Assembly (NCBI GenBank): GCA_030549495.1
Contig: JAUIRK010000978.1
Span: 62,001 to 126,000, forward strand
Length of the DNA stretch: 64,000 bases
From: Nectonema munidae
Taxonomy: Eukaryota > Nematomorpha > Nectonematoida > Nectonematidae
Reading direction: 5' to 3'
The notes beneath the pieces were generated by a model that saw only the letters and a program-made list of their open reading frames with translations, searched no databases and was not told the DNA's origin. Positions 33,750-46,174 of the stretch are shown one piece after another. A program made the translations under genes and the position numbers. Every line of letters starts with the position of its first letter. The first letter of the stretch is position 1.

Positions 33750-36700
33750 AATAATCCTTTGGACAATGCTGACTACTCCAAGGCCACTTTGGCCTCTAAT
33801 CCATACTTTAAAGCGAAAACTGCTTCCAAGAACTTGGATAAAGAACTTATAAAAAAATTTATCGACAAGAAGTCGATAAATGAAAAGAAATTAGCTTTCA
33901 AAGTAAACATTTATTCTTCAGAAACAAGTGGATGTATTGTGAGACGCCATTGTTAGACATTAGCGAACATAGCGTTCAGGTGAACAGTCTATGCTAGAGC
34001 ATAGCGTTCTCTCTTGTCGACTACAATCGCATCCTCGGATAGATGATCTTTGAACCTAAATAAGTATTTTGATCATTTTTATATTAAAAAAAGCACAAAG
34101 AAAAATTATTATCTTAGCAAACATTAAATTTGAAAATTAGATTGGTATATAATGTACACTCAAAAAATTAGTTCTAAACTTTTGTTGAATAAATTGAAAA
34201 TATTTATGAAAAAAGTTTTTAAACATATATACTTTGATCAAATAAGCAATATTCATAATCCTATTTTCTAGAATTTAATTTCTTCTAAGATTTTGTTGTA
34301 AGGATATGATGTTAAAAACAACATCAAAAATATATATCATGAAAACTCATTTTTTAAAAATAAATAATACTTAACGCCATCTAAGTTTCTCTTTGTATTT
34401 TTTCAAATGATGCCCATATTTTCTCTGTATCTTCCTGCGTGCATACTACTGTGTTTGTAATTAACTCACATCTACTGTTTCGTTTATTTATATCCGTGAA
34501 AAAAAGCATAATTAGTAGTCGTAACTAATAAAGTTAGTAAAGTCATCGTTAACTAATCCAAACAGCAACTTTAGTAAGTGATATACTAATTTTTCTTTCC
34601 GTCTATCAATTAAATGGAATCTATCAATCTAATTGGAATGTATATACTCCAAATATTACACATCTAATTATATTGGAGCTTAACTTCAAGTATTTTAATC
34701 ATTTATGTCCATTTTACGTAGATTCAAGTTCACCAATTTAGCCAAAAATCTAATTTATATGCGCTAAAAAGTGTAAAAATATCATAAGTTAACTAAAAGA
34801 AGTTACATATTTAGATGTATCCAACACCGTAATCAGAGGGGGGCAAGAGAGACAGTTTATCCCCCTCCCCCCCCCCCGCTAAATTTTTTAGATTAATAAT
34901 AATTATATGAAAATTTCGTAAAATAATCTATCAATTGAAATAAATCTCAGAAATTTTGAATTGCTTCTCCTATACAAATGACTATAATTTAAGGATAAAG
35001 AGAACATATAGGACATAGAGATTTAAGCACTCTTTGTCGTAATCAATTTTAGATTTAGCACCTCCGAAAATTTTTTCCTATTATTATATAAATGTATTTA
35101 CAAATTATTTCACATTAGCGCTTATAATAATGATAAGTGATTTTACCTTGTCATTTTCAATCCATATGTTCTTTTTGAAATAATATAATACCTCACTAAC
35201 TTGCGCAGTATTGTGTTTACCATTTTGATGGGGAAGTTCATTAATGTTAATAATAACATAAACATTTAATCACAACATGTTAATGTTGATTTGATTGTTG
35301 AATAACTATAACAAATTATTTTTATTCAACCTTTTCATAATAAGAATGGCCAAAAAACCAATAAGTACTATAGGATGTCAAATTTTTAAAGAAATAGATT
35401 TATGCAGAAAAAGAGGATGAAAAAAGAAAGACAAAATCGGCTTGATGTAGCTCTCTGAAAAATGGAGTGAATTTGGTGCCTCTAATAGGGACTAGGAAAA
35501 AATACTATGGAACAATATTTGCAATTCTTACAATTATAGGGAAAAAACATCAACGTGTGCCATCTTTGAGTGACAGGAAGAGTATAGAGTAAAACAAAAT
35601 AAGCCTACCAATTAAATTTTGGAGGCAGAAAATCTTTTTACTTTAAATTAAAGCAATAAACAAAATGGTGTTTAAAGCTCAAATCTTTGAAGGTATTTGC
35701 TTTGGAGTACTTGTTTTTTCTTTTGTTAATGCTCTATATTTGCTTAATGCTATAGAGTAGGTTTGGTGGTATTTAAAAAAAATTCTAAAATTAGACGTAC
35801 ACTTTCATGAATAAAATGAATTTTATGCATTCAAATTTCAAAACGTATAAAATAAGTTGGACTTGGAAAAAGTTCGCCTTAGAAACTTTTGGCTTCGAGT
35901 TTTTACATAAAATTAATCATGATAAAAAGATATAAGAAGTGATTGCACATTTTTAGAAGCTTCGTTTTCCAAGCATTTGAGTGCTGTAAAGCGTGATTGG
36001 CTTTCCAAAGTATCACTTTTAGTGTTTTTCGAGTAATTCTTTTAATTTTTGTAAAAATGATTTATGTCTATCTATATTTATTATTCTTAAAACCACCACC
36101 AATTAGATATAGCATTTTAAAAACTAACTAAATCAGACATAAAATAAACTTTTTTCGGCAAATCAAAAACTACACACTACTTTACAGACCTATAACAAAA
36201 AGCACTGATATAGCATTGACAGGTTAAAGAGTTTACAATTGTAAAATCATAACATATCCTTATATTTTTGCCTTTGAACAACTTTTTTCTTGAGTGTTAG
36301 GAACGCGGAAAGCTTAAAAACTTACCCGCATAGCAAGTCGATAGAAATTGCGCAAATTTGCTTCCGTCCTCTCCAATGAGAACGCTGAGATAACTAAATA
36401 GAAAAAAGGGCTCATCTTGTAAAAAACATATGGGAACACCAAGTACATGGGGAACGCCTTTCCTGAGAAAATTTAGCTACTTTGTAAAAAAGAGTTAACG
36501 CTTTGCGAATCAATGTGAAAACAGTGTGATAAAGAAATGAAAATCATGTTTTTATAATGTTTTTTAAAGTTTTTTGGTCTGTTACCTCCAAAATACATGT
36601 TGTTGGCTTTCCATATTAGGTAACTTACTTACTGTAATAAATATTATTAGGTTTAAAGAATTTTTACAACAAGCATTATTTAGAGTCTTTTTTCAAGGAA

Positions 36701-38405
36701 TTCTACTTTTAAATGATTTAACTAAAAAAATCTATTTGATTACACTTTTTTTTATATATATAAGCCAATCTATTTTATGGATCAGACCCCATGTTGCAAA
36801 GGGTGGAGGGCCTTTTCAGGTCTCAAGTTGCCTAGCATTATTTTTTATTATATACGTAAAAGGTTTTTATTAAATTATATAAATCTTATCTCTATATAAT
36901 AATAAATTCAAATATAAAATTATATATTTTAAAAATAATTAAATTAACTAAAAATGAGTCCTATTTCTTGGGAAAGGGAAAAAATAACTCTATGTTTACA
37001 ATTCCAAAAATTTTTTAAGAGATCACATTAGTTTTTTGACTTTTTTTTAATGGGTTGGACGCTTGCAATAAATGAAATCTTAAGTCATTCTTTGACCTTG
37101 AAAAAGAAAATCCCTATTTATCAAGTAAGAGAGATTCAATTATTTTGGAAATTTGCTCAAAAAGGATTTCATGAAGAAATGATGGACTTACGTGCGCATA
37201 TGCCGAAAAACAGAAGGAAAGGCTGGAAAAAATTCATTCTATTTAAAAATATATGTACAAATTGCCAAATATTCTTGTGTATATGTATATACAAACAATA
37301 GAAAAAGAAGGAAGAAATGAAATGTCTTTGTCATCAATCATTTTATGTTAATTAAATGTCTATGTGACTGCTGGATGCTTTATAAAGACTTCCAACAATG
37401 TTCTCACATACCTATAACTAAAATGCACACTTTCATGTAGAAAATTTGATAAATGCAGAATGTGAGGAAATTTCTGCACAACCGTAAGCACAATTTTTAT
37501 GTCTACAGCTACGATTTAAATAAAAAAGTCATCTTCATTTGTGTAAATGGTGATTCAAAAAATGTCTGCAGTTATCTGAATGCTCGATGTTACCTTTCAG
37601 TAGGTTACCTTTCAGAGTGAAGAACTACAACTACCTTTTTGATTACGGAGTAGAGCAAAATAACATTTATCGTTAGCGAAAACTCCTTTTGAAAGCTACT
37701 AAAGCTTGTATATTCGACACTCAAACATGGTGAAACCATGCCTTCTAGATTTATTGAAATTAAAAATTTTACTCCCAGAGCCTTAAAAGCAGAGCTGGGG
37801 AGTACGAATAATTTTAGGATTACTCCTACTCTTGTTCCGGGGTAAAAAGTTTTTTTAATATTACTCCTATGGCGGAATAAATTTTTTTTATTGATTTTGT
37901 CATTATCTCAGCACATTTCTAGATTCTGCCTAGCGCTCTTCAATATATGACGTTCAAGAGTAATGGAGGAGAGAAAAGATCAAACCAAATCAGGATGCTC
38001 TATGTTGGAAGTGATGTAATTTTTAAGATTCTTCTAAAGATTCCTCTTAGATTAAGATTTCTAAAGATTCCTCACACCAACAGTGGGCCTCTCTGCCTTG
38101 TGAACGCCCTCTCAGATTTTATCTGTCATTCAACTTTAAACAGTTCTCCTTTCAAGCCAGTATATCTCATTACTAAATCAAATTAATCTTTTAATCCTTT
38201 TCATTCAAAGCATTTACATCTTCTACATTTGGTACGTCAACTTGATAAAGACTCGTTGAGTCGAAAATTCGTTTTTTTAAAATAAATTTGTTTCAAACTT
38301 TGCTCTTTTTATTTCAAATAAATGACCCTTCAGCACTTTGCTTATATAAATCTGGAGATGAGTCTTGCTAAAAATTTTGTTCAATCTTAGTCTACAACTT
38401 CTAAA
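33750..38405. other. Long AT-rich stretch without recognised genes
   Basis: A poly-C tract (34860-34877) and scattered short open frames (33759-33956, 36574-36873, 37050-37301, 37947-38186) were examined on both strands. None has a recognisable domain, convincing splice sites or composition unlike the background. It may be intergenic or a large intron. Confidence 0.4.
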
Positions 38406-38410
38406 AGTAT

Positions 38411-38560
38411 TCTCAAAAATTTTTTAGTAGTATTTTAAAATATAAAGAAGGAATAAATCGAACATGCTGATTTCATTTCTCGACTCGTGTGAATATTTTT
38501 CTTAATTTTGTGCAAAATGTTATCTACAATGCCAATCGATTTATGTGATAACTTGATCTA
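38411..38560 (-). repeat. Repeat B (130-155 bp family), copy, inverted
   Basis: On the - strand it holds GAGAAATGAAATCAGCATGT followed by TCGATTTATTCC, the same block as in the plus-oriented array at 45.7-46.1 kb and in 40075-40185. It is diverged and without coding capacity. Confidence 0.55.
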
Positions 38561-39925
38561 AATGAATTGAATTTATTAAGAAGACTTAAAGTTATTATTT
38601 TACATTAAAAACCTAAAATTAGATTCAGTTTGACATGATAAAAGATAGTGAAATTATAGTCTGCCTGAGTCTTCATTAACAAATTTCATATTTCTCTTGC
38701 TTAAATATGTCTAATGAAATTATGAAATTATAACAAATGAAGAACATAGAACGTTTTAAAAAAATTTCAAACGAAAAATTTTAGAAGTTTGTCAAACAAA
38801 ATCGCATTAATCAGAAATTTGAAAATGCTTAGAAGTCTTTTGAACGTGAACTTTTTTTTGTGTGTCCCTAAGCGTAAAAAAACAGCTGAATTACATTTGT
38901 TAAACTTCCTTTATATGATTTTTTTGTTTATTTGATGCTTTCCATTGATAAACCCGATAAAAAGCTTTAAAGAAGTTTCAAAAGAGGTTAAATGAACTAA
39001 ATCAAAATTTTTCTTAAGCGCTTTGTTTAAGTGAAGATGAGGAACTCAAACCCATTTGAAGTCTAAAGGGTTAAAGGAAAGGCAACTGAAGAGTTGAAAA
39101 AATTATATCAAATTTTGAAAAGTTAACAGTGTTTAATCTGAAATTTTCTGTGCAGGACCTGTTGCTGTCTCTAAATGCGATCTCCTCTCTTTCCCAGAAC
39201 ACATAATGCTTTATGTTTTTTCTAGTCATGTGTTACTCGGTTTTTTATCGGTAATACAGCGTTTTTCGGTAAAATTCGCGCTTTACCGTTTCAATGCGGA
39301 GGAAAATGTTTTCTGTAATTTATTCACCTTCTTTTTCTTCTTCCAAGTGATCAATACAAATAGATATATAGTAGATATATAGATATATCCATATCACTCA
39401 AAATAATTAATTCACAGGTACAAAGTAAGAATCAATCAAATTTGAAAGTAATTAATGTTCGTGCGTCTGCTGCATGCACTGAATTAACTATCACCACCAT
39501 TATACATCCGTAAGTTTGATATTGAAGAATCGATTTGGGAGAATGCAAAATAAGAGTGAGATAGTAGTACACCTGCTTCAATATGAAGTTTAAAATTTTA
39601 AATGAAAAACTCTAAGCAAGTGAAGTAGTTTTCCGATAGTATATAAATTTGTAATAAATTTGGTTATATATACCTAAAAATTGAAAGTCGTCGTTCTCAT
39701 ACTCGTCAACGCGGTTCCGTTTTTCAGGGGGACCGGGAAAAAGTCATTTATTGGCTCCTTTTGTCCAACATATTGGTCCCATATTGCGTTATTTGCGATT
39801 TTTTGGCAAAAGTCATGTTTTATTAAAAAAAAATCAGACTCATCAGTAATGGTGACGTTTTTACACAAATAGAGCCAAACACTTCCAAATTTAAGAGATG
39901 TGGGTGAGAGTAAATGCCCACCATA
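38560..39925. other. AT-rich sequence, no gene assigned
   Basis: A - strand frame from 40018 down to 39674 (114 residues) overlaps repeat B copies and has no recognisable domain. Nothing else was found. Confidence 0.35.
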
Positions 39926-39927
39926 TT

Positions 39928-40185
39928 TTTGTATTTTAAAATATAAACAAGGATAATTGAAGGATAATGAAAATATAATGGAACGTGCTGATTTAATTTC
40001 TCGAACAATTTTTTGCAACTAGAGTGTGAAAATGTTAATCATATTTGGGGTTGACGGCGAAATGGATTTCCTAGAATATTATTTATATTCTCAATAATGT
40101 ATATTTTTTATACTAGATTTTCATGCTGATTTCCTTTTTGGACTCAGTTTTCGTAATTAGGATGTGAAAGTGTCAATAGACATCT
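39928..40185 (-). repeat. Repeat B, two copies in tandem, inverted
   Basis: On the - strand the copies read ATTGACACTTTCACATCCTA, ATTACGAAAACTGAGTCC and GAAATCAGCATGAAAATC (40075-40185), then a second, more diverged unit with TTTTCACACTCTAGTTGC, TCGAGAAATTAAATCAGC and ACGTTCC (39928-40060). These match the consensus seen at 45.7-46.1 kb on the + strand. Confidence 0.65.
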
Positions 40186-40189
40186 TTGT

Positions 40190-40444
40190 TTAGAAAATAT
40201 GAAAAGATGACAAGCGATCAAAAGTATACCAAGAGGGATCAAAACATTGATTTCATCTTGTGTAGAAAAAGATCCTCAAGAACAACCCACAAGTTCGAGT
40301 TATTATGAAGTTTCCAGATGCAAATTTTGCCCACGAAAAGAAGATAGAAAAACAAAAGTTGAATGCATGAAGTGTAAAAGTCATATTTGTAAAAATCATC
40401 AAAGAGTATTGTGTGAAAATTGTGTAAATACATATACTTAAATT
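40190..40444 (+). mobile_element. piggyBac C-terminal cysteine-rich domain fragment
   Basis: The frame ending at a stop near 40441 reads RCKFCPRKEDRKTKVECMKC, then a CKSHICKNHQRVLCENC block. The C-x2-C ... C-x2-C ... C-x3-H ... C-x2-C pattern is the zinc-binding tail of piggyBac transposases, which binds the terminal repeats. Only this last exon-like part remains; no DDE core lies upstream. AATAAA at about 40455 follows the stop. It sits next to repeat B and the retroelement. Confidence 0.75.
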
Positions 40445-40489
40445 TTTTTGACAAATAAATTTTCAAAAATTTATTTTTTTAGATATTTA

Positions 40490-43166
40490 ATTCGTCCTCT
40501 CTTTTCTCTCCTGCTCTCGCTCCATTCTCGCATCTCTCCACCAACCATGCCAAACGCCGAAGCGCCAGACAGCCACATTCTCCAGGAGGAAAGTCATGCC
40601 TTGCTCGCATCCCTCGTCCAGCAAGTCCAAATGATGAGCCAACGACTGGAGAGGATAGAAGTTACAGCCATGACAGAGTCTCCGAAGTTCGTCAAGTCAT
40701 TAGCTAAGGAATTTCCAAATCCTTCTTTCATCCCGACACCCCAATCTCATGCTCCTAAACTTACTCCTCAATCTTCATCTTCATTTTCCCTAGGATACGG
40801 AACGCTGGATCACGGGGAGATGGGCATCTACCAAACTCCTCCATATGAACTCGCTACCCAAAGAATTAGGATCATAGAAGATCTAGCTCCCCGCAAGGAG
40901 CTGCATGCCAAGGATGAGGACTCTCGCTGGACAAGGTCACACTGCTGCATAACAACTTAAGAACCCACATAGTGGCTCTCCATAGCACGCCTAGTATTCC
41001 CGTTGGAATCCTAACTACCATGGCAGACCTTGACGACATCCCATCGATAGAGAGGCTCTATCCCACTCTTCCACACCCATCACCCATCTGACGCGCTTTC
41101 GACGATTACTTCTTTGGAGGTCGCCCTTTTGGCGCCTTTAAAGAATTAAAAACAAAATAAACATTTAAAAATAAAATTGTGATTCACAAACTTGTTTGTG
41201 AAATTTGTGCAAGGCTGGCTTTGCTTATTGTTTTGCTGAAGATTATCTGAATTTGAAGAAGTTTGTTTGTTGAGAATCTTCTCGGAATTCTGGTTTGGTT
41301 GAGACTTTGTCTTTTGGGTGGATGATGGGTGGGAATGGAACGAGAGCAGGGGAGAAGAGAAAGAATGACTAAATCCGACGCGCGGCTGCTTATATAGTGC
41401 AGTCTTAGACTGTTGGCGGGAACGGCTCCCATTGGTCCCCTAGATCACAATTTGTTCCCGTTATCAAGTGTTAATTTCTTGTTAATACATCCTGAAAAAA
41501 CCCGTCTAACAGGCACCAAGGCTATCAAGAGTCTTTGATCAGGCCGCCTTGTTATTGGTTAACTCAGCCTATCTGGTAAGTCTATTCCCAAAGAGGATTT
41601 GGTCGAAGTTATCTGACCAGAATTTCTGGATTTCTGTTAAAATCTCGGTAATTTGGAGATGTTTTGTGACGAACGTTATTTCTTGAATCCGGGATTTTAG
41701 GTAGTTCCTTGGAACTTTTTCCCTGGACGGTGAGTCTGCCGGATTGTCTTTGTTCTCTCTTAGAGTGTCAAACTCGATATTTCTTTTTTGAAGAAGGAAA
41801 TTAATTAGGATGTACCTTGTGTTGGACTTGCCTCCACAATTTCTGATTTCTGCGATAGCCACTTGGGAATCTGAGAAAATTTTGTGTTGAGGCAAAGCTG
41901 AAGCTGCAATAATAATTGCTAATAGTTCCAATTCGGCAATATTTGCCCTTCCTTGGGAGATATTTATGGCCATGGTGTTTTCATCGACGCAGACGCCTAA
42001 GTCTGTGAGAGATGCGTCGGCATACGCTATTTATTCGGGAGCACTTTTTGGAAAATACTTTTGTCATTGACTAAATGCTATATTCCATGCTTCCTTGATG
42101 AGGAATCTCATGATTCGTGGTTCTAGGGAATCTTCTAGTACCTTAAAACGCATGGAGAAAAGTCTTGGTCTGTGGGTTAGGGTTCCTAGGTAATATGTGA
42201 TGATCGCTAGTATCCTTTGTTTACACTTTAGGAAAGGAGACCATTTGGTCAGTGCCGCTAAAGTGAGAGCTGTGATTGCTTTGATGATTAGCATGTGGTT
42301 CTTTTGCGGAATGGCCATGGAATGTTCATTGATGTTTAGCGTTGCACCCAAGAAATTTATGAGTTGCTTGGGTTCTGTGATTGATTTCTGCATGTTAATT
42401 ATAACTTTGCATTCTTCTTGAAGAAAATTGATGAATTTGTTACCCAATTTTTTAGTATCTTCCTGCGATGTGCCCAAAAAGAGAAAATCATCCAAATACA
42501 GCATTATCCTGACCTCTGCTAACGGGTGTCTTTCGAAGAAAACTCCTTTGAATGCTTTTAGCACTTCTTGGAGGATAGCCGGTGAGAAGTTTGCCCCCAT
42601 GGATAAGCGCGAAAAGGCGAAGGAGTCGTTCTTTTGGGATCGTATGCAAGAGAGGTCTTGCCATTTGTTGTGGATTTTGATGCCATAGAATGCATCCTCG
42701 AGGTCCAACCTCATTGCCCATTTGAATTTGGGGGCAATGAATTTTAGTTGGAAGGGAGCCACCAGTTTGAAGGGGGAAGCTTGAAGAGTTCCTTGGTGAA
42801 GGCGAAATTTACCACCAATCTGGTGGCTCTGTTGCTCTTAGAAGCAAGGATGGGCTAATGATTCTAGGCTTTTCAATTGGTTGGATTATTTTGAGAGATT
42901 CAAGTTTTGAAATGACCTCTTGAGTGATGGAGTCTCTTTGGTTTTTTGGGGGAAGCAAGAAGTTGGAAAGAAATCCAAATTTGGTGTTCTTCATTATCGT
43001 GGGGGCGTTCCCTTGTTCCAAAATCCGGCGGACTTTCTTTTTCTTTAATCACTCCGGGGGAGTAAAGAGCGGATTCGAAACTGTAAACGATGGATTAGTT
43101 GGTAGATTTTGCAAGGAAGTGCGTAGGTACCATTCGATGAACCTGATGATGTCATCTGGAGCTTAA
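40490..43166 (-). mobile_element. LTR/DIRS-like retroelement fossil, broken
   Basis: A GC-richer block far from the background composition. On the - strand are reverse transcriptase (43166 to about 42064, with the YLDDFLFLG active-site motif and LDLEDAFYGIKIH) and RNase H (41973-41569, with FSDSQVAIAEI and NPADSPSR). They are followed by a likely LTR or leader at about 41512-41150 with a TATA-like CACTATATAAGCAGCC. On the + strand, 40490-41090, lies a gag-like reading with a coiled-coil segment, in the opposite orientation. Protease and integrase or recombinase were not seen. The family is unclear: the RT and RNase H text fit DIRS-like or distant Ty3-like groups. It is broken in several places and 5'-truncated, and its arrangement is rearranged or inverted. 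Age is moderate, since long frames survive. The + strand open frames across 42197-42721 are antisense. Confidence 0.78.
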
Positions 43167-43169
43167 GAT

Positions 43170-43320
43170 ATTTAATTTCTTTTGAAGAAAATTACATTAT
43201 AAAAGTTCTAAATATCTTTTTAATTTTAAAGACTTTTTTATGCCTTGTACTTATCCATTTTTTCATAAGTTTTTTTTTGATAAAGTAATTAAAAAAAGCA
43301 CCAACTAAGTGTTAAGTAAA
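43170..43320. other. AT-rich junction
   Basis: Background sequence between the retroelement edge and the next repeat B copies. The sharp change in composition at about 43166 marks the element edge. Confidence 0.4.
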
Positions 43321-43324
43321 ATAT

Positions 43325-43570
43325 TTTTTAAACTAAATTGAAGATGCTGATACCATTTTTTGGCTAAGTTTTTGCCATTACTGTGAAAAAATCTGTCAAA
43401 GTACAAATAGAATCAGTGAAGTATGCCTGAAAATGATCTCATAAACATACTTCCATATTTTAAATTAAATATATTCTTATTTTTAATTTTTTTATTACGA
43501 TGCTCCCTTCATTTTACGACTTATTCTTCTCAATTAGGGTGCAAGAATTAGCGGAATTATCTATCTTAAT
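43325..43570 (-). repeat. Repeat B, two diverged copies, inverted
   Basis: On the - strand AAAAAATGGTATCAGCATCT (43330-43365) and CACCCTAATTGAGAAGAATA with AAGTCGTAAAATGAAGGGAG (43500-43550) match successive parts of the repeat B unit. They lie on the far side of the retroelement from 39928-40185, in the same orientation, so the retroelement probably inserted into the array. Confidence 0.5.
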
Positions 43571-43574
43571 TTGA

Positions 43575-45185
43575 CATTTCAGGAAAAAACAAATTCTGAA
43601 AAATACTCAATTTTCTCAAAAAACTTAAATCAAAATATTGTTTTTGATTGAAAATCACTATTAAAATTTTCATCTATTTTAAAATTCTGACTTAAAATAT
43701 CCCTCAAATTCAAAATAATTTTTTAATAATACAATATCGTCCACGTTTTTGCATACTTTTTTGGTCTGTAAAAATATTTTAAAAAATCATTTGTCAAGTT
43801 TTTTCTCACAATCGTTATTTATTATAGTACAAATATTTGAGTATTGGAACTGAAGTAACATTGAAAAGAGAAAACGTGATCATAAAAAAAATGACTTTTA
43901 ATAAAGTGCTTTTATATCGTCGATATAGTAATCCTTTCAAGAGCTATATAGTTTTAAGTATGAAACTTGTCTACACGGAAGATATGCCGTTTTACAATGA
44001 ATTAGGATTTGATGGGAAAATCTACTATTGAGATTTTCAAAAAACATCTTGAACGTGGTGAAGAAGCTCCTCCCTCCAGTGTGCATGAAAAATCTTTAAA
44101 CCTTTATCTTATTAGTTAATATTTTAATCATCAATTGACCCAACAAGTGATCTGAAAAGTTTTGAACGTTTCCATAACCATGACAGATACCAATAGATGA
44201 AGATATAGCATCTATTCTCAAAAAAATTTATAAATGTGAATCGAATTTGACAATTTTTTTCATTCGGTGTGAATGAGAGAGTATTTTAAAAGATAAAGGT
44301 GGAAATATTTTTCTAATTGAAAAAAGAGAATTATGAATGATTTCATTAAGAACAGAAATTTTGAAAAAGGATTGGTTAGCAAATATTTCGCATGATATCT
44401 GTTCATATCTGGTGTTACTACAACACAATATTGTTAAAAAAGACAAGATGAACAAAGAGATTCTCTTCAATGGAAAAGTTATGAATACGTTTAAATTCTG
44501 AGCTAAATAAATCTCTGAAAAAAAGGTTTTTCGAACATAAATAGCATAAAATGAATTTCTGATGAAATTAGAGCTACTAAGCAAAGAGGATCGGTTTAGA
44601 ATAAAGAGCAAAATTAGATACCATATAAAGTATAGGAGAAATGAAGTACAGACTACAAGCTGCTTATAGCGAATGTGTAAGCAAAACAAAAGAGGTCCTA
44701 TTGAGATATATAGTTCAAAGCAGTTAAATCAAGGGAAGGGACAAAATAAGAAAAAGGAATCAAACCAAGGAGGCCCAAAAGGACTCGGTTTAGTTCAGCC
44801 AACAATATTTTTCACGATGTCATTTTAAAGGATTTTTGTAAAATTTTTAGTGCTGATTTAATTATTCATCATTAAATATATTATAATATATAACGCATAG
44901 GAATTTAAATTTTACTAGTTTTATCGAACATGATCTCAGGTCGCTTTGAGTAGAAATTTGGTCCCATTCATATTTATGAGATGGATAAAATCACTATTAT
45001 ATCAAGAGAGAAAATTATTTTATCTATTGGTCTTAAATATATAAGACAATGTGGTATCGAATTAACCTAATATATAGCAATTCTAATCACATTAAATACC
45101 TGTGTATATATTGACAAAATAGAGTGAAGATGAAATAGAGAAAGGGCAAAAAAAACGAAATTGTTCAAAAATAACAAAAAAATAT
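43575..45185. other. AT-rich sequence, no gene assigned
   Basis: The longest frame is on the - strand at 44689-44228 (153 residues, strongly hydrophobic, no known domain). Its composition equals the background, so I do not call it. A short + strand frame at 43837-44031 is also unrecognised. Confidence 0.4.
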
Positions 45186-45189
45186 CTGA

Positions 45190-46170
45190 GCACTTAGCCA
45201 AAGTTAAACAGTAACCGCAATTCAAAATCTTGAATGACAAAGATATTTTCCAAATCAAATTGAGCATGTTCGATTTGCTGTGTATGGGTGAGTTTATTTT
45301 AAAATAATGAGAAAAAGTATTTGGCGTTAAGTAAAATCTTAAAGTCAATTTATTGACAGGTGAAATATTTTGGGTGAATTAATCACCAAAAGTTGGTTAG
45401 ATAATATTTAAGACAATACTAAGTCAAAAAAAATGCGGAATAATTATTAAAATTTTGAAGTTTATATATTTGGCATTGATTGACAGGTTTGATTCATTTT
45501 TTGACAGATTTGATTGATTTTCATGAAAAATAAATAACATTCTCATCTTCCCAATCAATAATTTAGTGGGTTGGCGCGAGAATTTTGTCAAAATATTCAA
45601 TATTTTAGGAAAAAAAGGAAAGGCCAAACAGCCCATGTACCCTATCACTGGATTTTTCTATCACTGAAGAAATGGAAAAAGCCCGTCACGTTTAGGGTTA
45701 AAAGTGAGTTGTGAAATAAAATCTACATGGTCGATTCATTATAAAAAACATACTTTGTTTAAAATTTGATTAATATTCTTTGAGGAAATTTTAGATGTTG
45801 ACAGCAAAATTGATCGCCACCTTCAGATATTGTGACACCTAATTAAGTGAAGAATGACTTCAGAATTTAAATTGGCGTGCTTGCTTTTGTATAAAATATC
45901 TATTTTTTTTTTAATTTAACTAATATTCTTAGATACCATTTTCAGGAGAAAAGGAAAAATTAGATTGATACTTCTAGTATTTTTCACAAAATTATTGCAA
46001 AAATTGAGTATGGAATGAAATCAGCATGATTGATTTTTTTAATTAAAATTTGAATAATATTCTTAGAAAAAGTTTGTGACGTAAATCGCAAATTTGATTG
46101 ACACTTTCAGGAATTTTCAAACCCTAATTTCCAAAACTAAGTCGAAATGATTGACATTTGCTACAAAGTT
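45190..46170 (+). repeat. Repeat B tandem array, 130-155 bp unit
   Basis: Successive units share the order (A/C)TTTCAG, a CACCCTAATT-like block, AAAACTGAGTC-like, GAAATGAAATCAGCATGATT, GATTTTTTTAATTAAAATTT, GAATAATATTCTTAGAAAA and ATTGACACTTTCAG. Equivalent end points fall at about 45826, 45977 and 46110, so the period is 133-151 bases; earlier, weaker units extend back to about 45190. No coding capacity. Orientation is opposite to the copies at 38.4-43.6 kb. Confidence 0.65.
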
Positions 46171-46174
46171 ACCA

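Noticed and set aside
39674-40018. 114-residue - strand frame as a mariner transposase
   Set aside because: A few words (ITDESDFF) looked suggestive, but the catalytic spacing and flanking motifs are missing and part of it is repeat B.
42197-42721. Open frames on both strands overlapping the RT region
   Set aside because: They are other-frame shadows of the reverse transcriptase reading on the - strand.
44228-44689. 153-residue open frame on the - strand, hydrophobic
   Set aside because: Composition equals the AT-rich background, residues are dominated by F, L, I, S and K, and there is no domain or splice context. Such frames arise by chance in AT-rich DNA.
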